A DNA stretch of 61,594 nt, from contig CATLCV010000008.1 in the NCBI GenBank assembly GCA_949893755.1, forward strand, positions 1 through 61,594. Direction: 5' to 3'. The notes beneath the pieces are model-generated. The model searched no databases and was not told where the DNA came from. It saw only the letters and a list, made by a program, of their open reading frames with translations. Below, in pieces: positions 1 to 7,901 of the stretch. Position 1 is the first letter of the stretch; each line of letters starts with the position of its first letter. This stretch comes from an uncultured Lachnospiraceae bacterium. GTDB taxonomy: Bacteria; Bacillota; Clostridia; Lachnospirales; Lachnospiraceae. The position numbers and the translations under genes are program-made.

Positions 1-11
1 ACCCGTAAGAG

Positions 12-692
12 ATGCCGGACCTGTTCGTCTGCAACTACGTGTATAACCATCTGGACGAGGGAACATCCAGGGAAATGAACTACCGGAATGTATTTCCGGC
101 AGATACGCTGTGTACCTGGAATGACATCAATCATTTTTCACCGTCCCAGTATCTGATCATGCACGCACTGGTCTACCGGACGGAGGTGCTGCACCAGTCC
201 GGGGTCCGGCTGCCGGAGCATACATTTTATGTAGATAATCTGTTCGCGTACCAGCCCCTTCCCTATGTGAAGAAGCTGTACTATATGGACATTGCCCTGT
301 ATCAATACTATCTGGGGCGGGAGGACCAGTCCGTCAACGAAAAGGTGCTGATGCGCCGGATCGATCAGCAGATCAGGGTGACGGAGCTGGTGGCACAGTG
401 CATGGATCTGGATGAGGTGGCAGAGCAGTATCCGAAGCTGGCGGTGTATATGCGGAGAAATATTTCTATTATGATGGCAATTTCTTCGATCCATCTGCTT
501 CTGATCAATTCCAAGGAAGCATATACAAAGAAAAAGAACCTGTGGAGCGGCATCAAATCCAATGACCGCAGATTGTATTACCGTCTGAAATTCGGGACTA
601 TCAGCGGGCTGACCGATCTGCCCGGAAAGCTGGGAGGGAAGCTGACCATCGGCGGATACCGCCTGGCGAAAAAAGTATATCAGTTCCAGTAG
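12..692 (+). CDS. C-terminal half of a family 2 glycosyltransferase, probably a broken gene
   Basis: The protein resembles the C-terminal half of GT-A fold family 2 glycosyltransferases that build surface polysaccharides: an LFVCNYVYNH strand, an acceptor-side segment with HTFYVDNLF, then a basic tail ending YRLAKKVYQFQ. The N-terminal nucleotide-sugar part (usual VSVIIPVYN start) is missing. A TAA at 6-8 lies in frame just upstream of the ATG, and there is no good ribosome site. The +2 frame at 2-16 reads PVRDA, which could join LFVCNY by a single-base shift. A frameshift near 12-16 or a nonsense mutation is therefore likely. The window edge hides the 5' half, so a short intact protein cannot be excluded. 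Confidence 0.6.
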   Translation: MPDLFVCNYVYNHLDEGTSREMNYRNVFPADTLCTWNDINHFSPSQYLIMHALVYRTEVLHQSGVRLPEHTFYVDNLFAYQPLPYVKKLYYMDIALYQYYLGREDQSVNEKVLMRRIDQQIRVTELVAQCMDLDEVAEQYPKLAVYMRRNISIMMAISSIHLLLINSKEAYTKKKNLWSGIKSNDRRLYYRLKFGTISGLTDLPGKLGGKLTIGGYRLAKKVYQFQ

Positions 693-820
693 AGCCTGGA
701 GCGTGATGGGCGAAGCAGATTTGGCGGAAGAAAGGATTGGGAAGCGGCGATGTTTCACAGACCGCACGTTCAGATTACAGGGTAGATAAGTGCATAAAAA
801 GACAGCGAGGGGGAAGGACA

Positions 821-1393
821 GTGGCGCGGATTTACATAGCATTGGTAGACACACCGGGGATTTTTGCGTATCTCATACGGCGTTTTTTAAAACAGAAATA
901 CATCCATGTGGTCATCTCCATGGATGCGGAGCTGGAGGAAGCGTACAGCTTCGGAAGGCGGAACCCGTTTATCCCGGTGATCGCGGGATTCGAAAAGGAA
1001 AATAAGAGAAAGATCCTGCGCGCCTTCCCAACCGCGGATTACATGATCTGTGAAATGGAATGCACAGGGCGGCAGAAGGAGCAGATCCGGCAGACGCTGG
1101 AACAGGATATGCGGGACCGATTCCATTATCACTACGCGGTGCTTGGACTGCCATTTATCCTGTGCGGCAGGCCCTTTTACCAGAAGAACCATTACACCTG
1201 TTCTTCCTATATTGCAAGATTATTATCGGAAAATGGGATCCAGGTTTCGGAAAAGCATTTCTCATTGGTGACGCCCAGAGACTTTTATGAATATCCGGAT
1301 AAACAGGTCCTCTTCGAAGGCGCTCTGGAGGAGATCGTACATCCGGAGGAATCCTGGAAGCTTCGGAAACCGGAGGCTGTATATGAATACTGA
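821..1393 (+). CDS. Permuted NlpC/P60 (YiiX/YycO-like) putative cysteine amidase or peptidase
   Basis: A small protein of about 190 residues with a histidine near the N-terminus (H29, in YIHVVISMD) and a cysteine late in the chain (C127, in YTCSSYIARLL). This His-before-Cys order is typical of circularly permuted NlpC/P60 papain-like folds, which cleave amide bonds in cell wall or lipid substrates. The GTG at 821 follows a clear AGGGGGAAGG site. An in-frame ATG at 737 exists, but the extra residues look non-coding. The next gene overlaps it by 11 bases, so the two are translationally coupled. There is no signal peptide, so it probably acts in the cytoplasm or at the membrane face. The substrate is unknown. 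Confidence 0.6.
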   Translation: MARIYIALVDTPGIFAYLIRRFLKQKYIHVVISMDAELEEAYSFGRRNPFIPVIAGFEKENKRKILRAFPTADYMICEMECTGRQKEQIRQTLEQDMRDRFHYHYAVLGLPFILCGRPFYQKNHYTCSSYIARLLSENGIQVSEKHFSLVTPRDFYEYPDKQVLFEGALEEIVHPEESWKLRKPEAVYEY

Positions 1394-2474
1394 CAGAAAG
1401 CAGAGAATCCGAAAAAATCTGATCAATTATACGATATTTCTCGTGATCATGGGATTGACTTTTTATACCGTGCTGCACGGACAGGACTGGAATCAGATCT
1501 GGGAGGCGCTCAAAGGGCTTTCCCTTCCCTGTCTGCTGCTGATCCTTGGGGCCGCATTGTTTTTTGTGTGCGCGGAAGGGAGCATGATCTGGTATCTCCT
1601 GCGGATGATCAACCCGGACAGCAGCGGGCTCGGCAAATGTATCTCCTATTCCTTTATCGGATTTTTTTATTCCGGTATCACACCCTCCTCAACGGGGGGA
1701 CAGCCGGTGCAGCTTTACTATATGAAGAAGGATGGAAATGCGCTTTCAGACAGCTCGGTCGTCCTGATGACGGTTGCGCTGCTCTACAAATTCGTGCTTG
1801 TGATCATCGGATGCGCCATGCTGGTTTTCTGGTATGACCCGCTGAGATCCTACCTTCGGAAATATTTCGGCCTGTATATCCTGGGACTTGTGCTGCATGT
1901 GGTCCTGGTGGCCGTGCTTCTGGCGGTCATGCTGGCGCCGGAAGCCATGAAGAGGCTGATCTTTCAGATCGAGCATTTCCTGACACGGATCCGGATCTTG
2001 AAGCCGTCAGCCGGAAGAGCGGAAAAGATCCGCCAGTTTATCGGCGGTTATCAGGACGCGGTCCGTTTTCTGGCAAAACAGAAGTACAGGATGCTGCTGG
2101 TCCTTGGGATCACATTTCTGCAGAGGTGCAGCCTGTTCCTCCTGACCGGGCTGGTGTATCTGGGATTTTCCCAGCAGGGGACCAGCCTTCTGACGGTGAT
2201 GCTTCTGCAGGCTTCTGTGTCCGTGGCGGTGGATATGCTTCCCCTTCCGGGGGCGCAGGGAATCACGGAGCTGATGTACTGCCGGGTGTTCAGCCAGGTG
2301 TTTTCACAGGCCTGCCTCATGCCGTCGCTGTATGTGGCGAGAGGGAGCAGCTTTTATTTTGTGCTGGTGGTCAGCCTTCTTGTGGTGCTGCTCAATGAAG
2401 CGGTCCGGCGCAGGGGAGAAACGGTGAAGGACAGGCAGTGCTTGAGAGCCGCAGGACACAGGTATCCCTTGTAA
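1383..2474 (+). CDS. Flippase-like integral membrane protein (LPG synthase TM / UPF0104 family)
   Basis: About 363 residues with multiple hydrophobic helices. It has the family signature around FIGFFYSGITPSSTGGQP near residue 98 and the late LPLPGAQGITE segment. The family includes the membrane domain of MprF and AglD-like lipid flippases, and stand-alone versions often sit in polysaccharide clusters. This fits the glycosyltransferase and NlpC/P60-like neighbours upstream. The start at ATG 1383 is supported by GGAGG at 1372-1376 and overlaps the upstream stop. Longer in-frame starts from 1287 would read through the coupled upstream gene. The transported lipid cannot be told from sequence. Confidence 0.75.
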   Translation: MNTDRKQRIRKNLINYTIFLVIMGLTFYTVLHGQDWNQIWEALKGLSLPCLLLILGAALFFVCAEGSMIWYLLRMINPDSSGLGKCISYSFIGFFYSGITPSSTGGQPVQLYYMKKDGNALSDSSVVLMTVALLYKFVLVIIGCAMLVFWYDPLRSYLRKYFGLYILGLVLHVVLVAVLLAVMLAPEAMKRLIFQIEHFLTRIRILKPSAGRAEKIRQFIGGYQDAVRFLAKQKYRMLLVLGITFLQRCSLFLLTGLVYLGFSQQGTSLLTVMLLQASVSVAVDMLPLPGAQGITELMYCRVFSQVFSQACLMPSLYVARGSSFYFVLVVSLLVVLLNEAVRRRGETVKDRQCLRAAGHRYPL

Positions 2475-2540
2475 AACGGCGGGATGGCCATAATGGGATG
2501 CCCTTGGGTATACCTGATGAAACGGCCGGATGGCCATAAC
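2465..2540 (+). repeat. Dispersed repeat, two tandem units around GGATGGCCATAA
   Basis: Two related units lie head to tail: CCCTTG..AACGGCGGGATGGCCATAA (from 2465) and CCCTTG..AACGGCCGGATGGCCATAAC (from 2502). The first overlaps the last codons and stop of the flippase-like gene. A third copy lies inverted at 37394-37426, at the 3' end of an ABC permease gene. The function is unknown. Confidence 0.6.
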
Positions 2541-2597
2541 AAAAAATATGTAAAGCAGGGAATCATACGGAGATTTCCTGCTTTACATATTTTTTTG
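2541..2597. terminator. Bidirectional terminator hairpin
   Basis: An A-run and TATGTAAAGCAGG, a roughly 15-nt loop, then CCTGCTTTACATA and a T-run. The symmetric A and T tracts let it stop the + strand flippase-like gene and the - strand rubredoxin gene, which converge here. Confidence 0.85.
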
Positions 2598-2600
2598 AAG

Positions 2601-2762
2601 CTATTCTTCTTCCACAAATTCGTCTTTCCCAAGTCCGCATACCGGGCATACCCAGTCATCCGGAAGATCTGCAAATTCGGTGCCGGGCTCGATTCCGTTG
2701 TCCGGATCACCCACTTCGGGATCATAGATATATCCGCAGGGTTCACATACATAGCGTTTCAT
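2601..2762 (-). CDS. Rubredoxin
   Basis: A 53-residue electron carrier with one Fe(Cys)4 site: C6-x2-C9 (CEPCGY) and C39-x2-C42 (CPVCG). It also has the family's [10 protein letters not shown] and DDWVCP segments, and an acidic EEE tail. It carries electrons in the cytoplasm to oxygen- or peroxide-reducing enzymes, and the flavodiiron fusion at 33331-35121 is a plausible partner class. The start at 2762 follows an AAGGAGG site. An upstream in-frame ATG would add nine residues that are not typical of the family. Convergent with the upstream cluster. Confidence 0.95.
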   Translation of the reverse strand: MKRYVCEPCGYIYDPEVGDPDNGIEPGTEFADLPDDWVCPVCGLGKDEFVEEE

Positions 2763-2829
2763 GATCAATACCTCCTTGCTTATTTTCATGTACTCTCAAA
2801 AGGGAAATTCCCTGATTCGATACAATAAC

Positions 2830-2859
2830 AGTATAACGCGCAGGCAGATGATTATGCAA
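2830..2859 (-). promoter_or_regulatory. Candidate rubredoxin promoter
   Basis: On the minus strand, TTGCAT (2859-2854), an 18-bp spacer and TATACT (2835-2830). It lies about 70 bases before the rubredoxin start. Motif match only. Confidence 0.4.
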
Positions 2860-2982
2860 GCATTCTTTCCTAAAGTTCCGCAGCTTTAAATATGAAATGC
2901 CGTAAGGCCATTGACAAATAAAGGAAATACGGTGAAAATATGATAAAAGGGAATATGAATTCATGTTATCAGGAGGCAGATT

Positions 2983-5472
2983 ATGACAAGAACATTGAAG
3001 AAGAGACCATTTTACGGAAGCCGGTCACAGGAGACTGCAGCCTATGAGGCACCCCACCGCGCAGCGGCGAGAAAAGCAGCAGCCGAAGGGATCGTACTGC
3101 TGAAAAATGAAAAGCAGACCCTTCCTCTTGCGAAGGGGAGCCGGATCGCACTCTACGGTCCGGGGGCGACCCACATGATCAAGGGCGGTACCGGGTCCGG
3201 GGATGTGAACGAGAGAGAGGTTGTGAACATTTACCAGGGACTGCGAAACGCCGGCTATACCGTGACGAGCAGGGACTGGATCGACGCCTATGACCGGATC
3301 TACACGGATGCAAGAAATGCATGGCGGGACGGGATCCTGGAACGGGCGAAGGAAGAAGAATTTTTTATCGCATACTCGACCAGTCCGTTTTTTGTGCCGG
3401 ACGGCCCGGATGTGGAAAAGACAGACGCGGACATCGCGGTTTACGTGCTGAGCCGTGTGGCCGGGGAAGGGGCGGACCGGTTCAACGAGAAGGGCGATTT
3501 TTATCTGACAGATCAGGAAGCAAAAAATATCCGGGATATCTGCGGCTTTTATGAAAAGGTGATCCTTGTAATCAACACAGGGGGGCTTGTGGATCTTTCC
3601 TTCACAGACCAGTATGAAAATATCGGCGCCATCCTGTACCTGGTTCAGCCGGGGATGGAGGGCGGCAATGCCCTTGCGGATGTGATCTCCGGGAAGGCAG
3701 TGCCAAGCGGAAAGATGACGGATACCTGGGCGGATAGATACGAGGATTATCCCAACGCCATGACATTTTCCCATATGAACGGAAATGTGGATCAGGAAAA
3801 ATATGAAGAAGGCATTTATGTAGGCTACCGCTATTTTGATTCGTTTCAGGTTCCGGTCAGATACAGCTTTGGATTCGGCCTGTCTTATACGGATTTTCAG
3901 ATTGAGACCATAAAGGTTACGGCAGGAGCGGAAGTGACGGCGGAGGTAAAGGTGACTAATACCGGGAAGCTGTACAGCGGGAAGGAAGTAGTGCAGGTCT
4001 ATGTATCGGCGCCTGTCGGGAAGCTGGAAAAGGAGAGCCGCCGTCTGTGCGGTTTTGCAAAGACCGGCCTGCTGGCTCCGGGAGAGAGCGAGACATTGAC
4101 GATCCGTTTTCCGGTTTACCGGATGGCATCCTATGATGAGTCCTCTGCGGAATGGTTGCTGGAACGCGGAACCTACGGCGTGTGGATCGGCAATTCCCTG
4201 GCTGACAGCAGGATGGAAGCGATGCTTGTGCTGGAAGAGGAGAAGGTACTGTCCAGAGTGAAGAATATCTGTCCGCTCCGGGAAGAACTGAATCTGCTCT
4301 CGATTCCGGAGGAAAAAAGAATTGCGCGCTATGAAGCAGATCTGGAATCCGGACGCAGGAACGGGGCTGCGGAGATCCCGCTGGATCTCTCCGGGGTGGA
4401 AACGGAAGTGATTGACTATGAAGCGGCTTATGAGCCGGAGGACGACGAGGCGGCGCAGATCGTAAAAGGTCTGGACACCGAGCAGCTCATCCGTCTGGCC
4501 ACAGGGGAGCCTGCCAGGGGACAGGGGAGCAACCTGGGTTCCGCAGGCGTCTCCGTACCGGGCTCTGCGGGAGAGACAAGCACTGCGGCTTATGAGCAGG
4601 GCGTGGCCAATATCGTGCTGGCGGACGGCCCCGCGGGCTTAAGGCTGATGCAGACCTATGGGGTGAAGGACGGTGTGATCCGGATGCCATCCTTCGAGGC
4701 CAGCTTTGAGCACGGCTTTTTCAGCCAGGGGTTCCAAGCAGAGGGAACGCCCTATTATCAGTATTGTACGGCGATTCCGGTAGGAACCATGCTGGCCCAG
4801 ACCTGGAATGAAAAGCTGATCGAAGAAACGGGCGCCATGATCGGAGAAGAGATGGAGCACTTTGGGGTGACGCTCTGGCTGGCGCCGGGGATGAACATCC
4901 ACAGGAATCCGCTGTGCGGAAGGAACTTCGAATACTATTCCGAGGATCCGCTGGTCAGCGGGAAGATCGCCGCGGCCATGACAAAGGGCGTGCAGAGTGT
5001 TCCGGGATGCGGCACCACCATCAAGCATTTTGCGTGCAACAATCAGGAGGATAACCGGATGGGCTCTGACAGCATCCTGTCTGAGCGGGCCCTGCGGGAG
5101 ATCTACCTGAAAGGCTTCGAGATCGCCATCCGGGAATCCCGCCCTATGTCCATCATGACCAGCTACAATCTGATCAACGGCATCCATGCCGCCAACTGCA
5201 GGGATACCTGTACGGCTGCCGCGAGACAGGAATGGGGATTTGACGGCGTGATCATGACCGACTGGACGACCACAGAGCACGGGGAGGACTGCACGGCGTC
5301 CGGCTGTATGCGTGCGGGAAATGACCTTGTCATGCCGGGACAGTTCTCAGACCATGACAATATGAGAAAGGAACTGGAGCAGGGGACTCTGAAAGAGGAA
5401 GATCTGAGGAGATGCATCACCAGGCTGGTGAGAGTTGTGCTGCGGTCCGGGCTGTATGAGACGACAGAATAA
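2983..5472 (+). CDS. Circularly permuted GH3 beta-glucosidase family glycosidase
   Basis: 829 residues, usual length for the permuted GH3 group. The alpha/beta sandwich that is C-terminal in ordinary GH3 enzymes comes first (EGIVLLKNEKQTLPL near residue 33, then GTGSGDVN). A fibronectin-III-like domain follows at about 300-410. The (beta/alpha)8 catalytic barrel comes last (NRNFEYYSEDP-like region and KHFACNNQE near 680). The predicted nucleophile is D760 in GVIMTDW. There is no signal peptide, so it is cytoplasmic and acts on imported oligo-beta-glucosides. The start is at an ATG after AGGAGG, and the gene is transcribed alone with a terminator right after it. The exact sugar specificity is not visible. 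Confidence 0.92.
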   Translation: MTRTLKKRPFYGSRSQETAAYEAPHRAAARKAAAEGIVLLKNEKQTLPLAKGSRIALYGPGATHMIKGGTGSGDVNEREVVNIYQGLRNAGYTVTSRDWIDAYDRIYTDARNAWRDGILERAKEEEFFIAYSTSPFFVPDGPDVEKTDADIAVYVLSRVAGEGADRFNEKGDFYLTDQEAKNIRDICGFYEKVILVINTGGLVDLSFTDQYENIGAILYLVQPGMEGGNALADVISGKAVPSGKMTDTWADRYEDYPNAMTFSHMNGNVDQEKYEEGIYVGYRYFDSFQVPVRYSFGFGLSYTDFQIETIKVTAGAEVTAEVKVTNTGKLYSGKEVVQVYVSAPVGKLEKESRRLCGFAKTGLLAPGESETLTIRFPVYRMASYDESSAEWLLERGTYGVWIGNSLADSRMEAMLVLEEEKVLSRVKNICPLREELNLLSIPEEKRIARYEADLESGRRNGAAEIPLDLSGVETEVIDYEAAYEPEDDEAAQIVKGLDTEQLIRLATGEPARGQGSNLGSAGVSVPGSAGETSTAAYEQGVANIVLADGPAGLRLMQTYGVKDGVIRMPSFEASFEHGFFSQGFQAEGTPYYQYCTAIPVGTMLAQTWNEKLIEETGAMIGEEMEHFGVTLWLAPGMNIHRNPLCGRNFEYYSEDPLVSGKIAAAMTKGVQSVPGCGTTIKHFACNNQEDNRMGSDSILSERALREIYLKGFEIAIRESRPMSIMTSYNLINGIHAANCRDTCTAAARQEWGFDGVIMTDWTTTEHGEDCTASGCMRAGNDLVMPGQFSDHDNMRKELEQGTLKEEDLRRCITRLVRVVLRSGLYETTE

Positions 5473-5492
5473 ACAGGAATAAATAGAATAAA

Positions 5493-5532
5493 GAATGCCT
5501 ATCCCGTTTGTCCGCAGGATAGGCATTTTTTA
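5493..5532 (+). terminator. Intrinsic terminator after the GH3 gene
   Basis: AATGCCTATCC, loop, GGATAGGCATT, then a T-run: an 11-bp perfect stem about 20 bases after the stop codon. Confidence 0.92.
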
Positions 5533-5621
5533 TACTAAATTTCCATAAAAGTTGTTTTTTTTCATGCATGGATTGTTATATATCATAGATGCATCACAAG
5601 AAGAGAGGAAGTGGATCACGC

Positions 5622-6131
5622 GTGTCTGCCGGCAATTTGCTGAACCACATTTTATACAAGGATGGATATCTGGAAAAATTAATCACAGACAACTATGAAT
5701 CCATTTACAAATACTGCTGTTATCATCTGAACCAGCGTCATGCAGCGGAGGATCTCACGCAGGAGGTGTTCCTGAAATTTCTGAACAATCTGGACCGTTA
5801 CCGGGATTATGGAAAAATAAAGAACTACCTCTATGTGATCGCCGGAAATCTGATTCGGAATTATTATAAGAAACCGAAGGAGGTCTGCATTGCGGATGCG
5901 GGAAACCAGGAGGAAACGGTTCCGGACCATGCAGGGGATATCCTGGACAGGCTGATGGTCATGGATGCGCTGTCCGCTCTGGATCAGACGGAAAAGGATA
6001 TTGTGATCTTAAGGTATTATCAGGATCAGAGAATCCGGGATATATCAAGGATACTGGGGATTCCGGCATCGACCGTGCGGTATAAGCTGAAAAACGCAGA
6101 AAAGCAGTTAAAGAGCACGCTGGAGCTGTGA
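5622..6131 (+). CDS. ECF-type RNA polymerase sigma factor
   Basis: A sigma-70 family protein with only regions 2 and 4. Region 2 has the Y-x-YCCYHL..AAEDLTQEVFLKF helix. Region 4 has ALDQTEKDIVILRYYQ, followed by an ISRILGIPASTVRYKLKNA helix-turn-helix. It redirects RNA polymerase to a small regulon, probably including its own operon. The GTG start at 5622 is preceded by GAGAGGAAG. An ATG at 5589 in the same frame lacks a ribosome site, so the start is uncertain by 11 residues. The next gene starts 17 bases after its stop. No recognisable zinc-finger anti-sigma factor follows, so control may run through the downstream membrane protein. Confidence 0.88.
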   Translation: MSAGNLLNHILYKDGYLEKLITDNYESIYKYCCYHLNQRHAAEDLTQEVFLKFLNNLDRYRDYGKIKNYLYVIAGNLIRNYYKKPKEVCIADAGNQEETVPDHAGDILDRLMVMDALSALDQTEKDIVILRYYQDQRIRDISRILGIPASTVRYKLKNAEKQLKSTLEL

Positions 6132-6148
6132 CAGAAAGGAGCGAGTCT

Positions 6149-6919
6149 ATGGAAAAACGAAAATTAAAAAAATATCTGGCATCCGTTCAGGTCCCGGAAT
6201 ACAGCTCCCAGGGCTTACAGGAAACCATTGCCAGAGCAAAGAAAATCCGTTTTCATCCGGAAAAGCAGAGGATGACCAATCTCCAATTTTTCCGAAACCA
6301 GCTTTATTTTATCCGGAAGGAGTTCTGGGGATTAAAATTGCTGTTTACCGGACTGTTCCTCTGCCTGATCTTATCCAAACCGGCAGAGCCGGACAGCTGG
6401 ATCTGGACCTTCTCGGCTATATCCGGTCCGATGCTGTGTCTGGCAAATGCAAAGATACTATGCGATATTTTTCAGCCCGGAATGCTGGAACTGCAGATGA
6501 CGGCGAGGCACTCCCTCCGGAAGATCCTGGCTTTCCGCCTGCTGCTGTCCGGGGTGCTGGATTTTCTGATCTTTGCCTGCTGCGCCGCTATTTTTACCCT
6601 GGGGCAGGACGTATATCTGCGGCAGACATTGCTGTATACGCTGGTTCCCTACAACCTGATGTGTCTTGGGTGCCTCGCGATCCTGAACCGAAGGAGCGAG
6701 GAAAACAGCATGCTCTACTGCATGACCTGGGGAGCTTTTCTGACCTTTGCGGCGTGGCTCTTAAAGGCGGGGGGATTCCCGATCTATACAATGGAGTATC
6801 GGGAAAGCTGGATGCTTTCCGGGGTTCTGTCAGCTCTGGGGGTGATGTGGGAGATCAAAAAGCTTTTAAAATTCGGAGGAGGAAACACGGATGAAATTAG
6901 AGTTGGAACGTTTGTCTAA
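6149..6919 (+). CDS. Membrane protein linked to an ECF sigma factor and an ABC exporter
   Basis: About 256 residues: a basic, soluble N-terminus of about 60 residues, then roughly six hydrophobic helices (FWGLKLLFTGLFLCLIL, ILAFRLLLSGVLDFLIF, LLYTLVPYNLMCLGCLAIL and others). The start at ATG 6149 follows AAAGGAG. The GTG at 6128 overlaps the sigma gene stop and is less likely. The 3' end overlaps the ATPase gene by 29 bases. I do not recognise the family. Its position suggests a transporter subunit or a membrane-bound anti-sigma factor holding the sigma protein through its soluble N-terminus. That role is inferred from context only. Confidence 0.75.
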   Translation: MEKRKLKKYLASVQVPEYSSQGLQETIARAKKIRFHPEKQRMTNLQFFRNQLYFIRKEFWGLKLLFTGLFLCLILSKPAEPDSWIWTFSAISGPMLCLANAKILCDIFQPGMLELQMTARHSLRKILAFRLLLSGVLDFLIFACCAAIFTLGQDVYLRQTLLYTLVPYNLMCLGCLAILNRRSEENSMLYCMTWGAFLTFAAWLLKAGGFPIYTMEYRESWMLSGVLSALGVMWEIKKLLKFGGGNTDEIRVGTFV

Positions 6920-7757
6920 ACATTTTAAAAACAAGATTGCCGTGGAGGAGGTGAACACGGTATTGACCGAAGGGATCTATGGATTTCTGGGAGCAAACGG
7001 TGCGGGAAAGACCACGCTGATCCAGATGATCTGCGGGATCATAAACCCTACGGCGGGAGAGGTGAAGCTGGACGGAAAAAATACGGCCGGCATGGGAGAG
7101 GACTACCGGGACCTTTTGGGATATCTGCCCCAGGAATTCGGCTATACCCCCGGATTCACGGCAAAGGACTTTCTGCTGTATATCGCTTCAATCAAAGGAC
7201 TGGAACCGCGGTTCGCGAAACGGAGGACAAAGGAGCTTCTGCAGCTTGTGAATCTGGAGGATGAGGCGGGCGCAAAGATCCGGACCTTTTCCGGGGGGAT
7301 GAAGCGGCGGTTGGGGATCGCCCAGGCGCTCCTCAATGATCCGAAGCTCCTGATCCTGGATGAACCTACGGCAGGGCTGGACCCCAAGGAACGGGTGTAT
7401 TTCCGGAATCTGATCTCGGGGATGTCAAGAGACAAGATCATCATCATTTCCACCCATATCGTATCGGATATCGAATACATTTCCGACAGGATCCTGGTCA
7501 TGAAAAAGGGCAGATTCATTCTGGACGGTCCGGCGGAAGAGCTGGTGAGAGAAGTAGACGGCATGGTCTGGGAATGCAGGGTGCCCCAGAAGGAATGGCC
7601 CGGGTTTGAGCAGGAGCACTGCATTGCCAATGCCCATAACCGGGAGAATATGGTAGAAGCCAGGGTTGTCTCCCCGAAAAGGCCGTATGAAGGGGCGGAG
7701 ACGGTGGAACCGACACTGGAAGACCTGTACCTGGAATGCTTCTGGGATGAATTATGA
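6891..7757 (+). CDS. ABC transporter ATP-binding protein
   Basis: 288 residues with Walker A GANGAGKTT, a Q-loop in YLPQEFGYTP, the signature FSGGMKRRLGIAQ, Walker B LLILDEPTAGLDP and the switch histidine in IIISTHIVSDIEYI. The C-terminal 70 residues are the extension common in CcmA/NatA-type exporters (antibiotic, lipid or Na+ efflux). The start follows GGAGGAGG. It powers the two membrane proteins encoded on either side. The reading is overlapped by the preceding gene, so the operon is tightly coupled. Confidence 0.93.
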   Translation: MKLELERLSKHFKNKIAVEEVNTVLTEGIYGFLGANGAGKTTLIQMICGIINPTAGEVKLDGKNTAGMGEDYRDLLGYLPQEFGYTPGFTAKDFLLYIASIKGLEPRFAKRRTKELLQLVNLEDEAGAKIRTFSGGMKRRLGIAQALLNDPKLLILDEPTAGLDPKERVYFRNLISGMSRDKIIIISTHIVSDIEYISDRILVMKKGRFILDGPAEELVREVDGMVWECRVPQKEWPGFEQEHCIANAHNRENMVEARVVSPKRPYEGAETVEPTLEDLYLECFWDEL

Positions 7758-7765
7758 AGAGGGAT

Positions 7766-7796
7766 CATAAGGAACTGTATGAAAATAACTTATGCA
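7766..7796 (+). repeat. Half copy of a dispersed repeat (TAAGGAACTGT family)
   Basis: About 25 of 29 positions match the left part of the inverted element at 61166-61240. It lies in the 144-bp gap between two operon genes (7758-7901), which otherwise shows no gene. A short CTAAGGAACTG recurs near 7871. Confidence 0.5.
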
Positions 7797-7901
7797 TTTT
7801 GGCTTGAAGCGTTGTGATCTGTAGATGTTCAGGCTGCTGAATGCAGACGCATCTGTGAAAAATAGAAGAGCTAAGGAACTGATAAATGGAGGAGAAATGC
7901 G

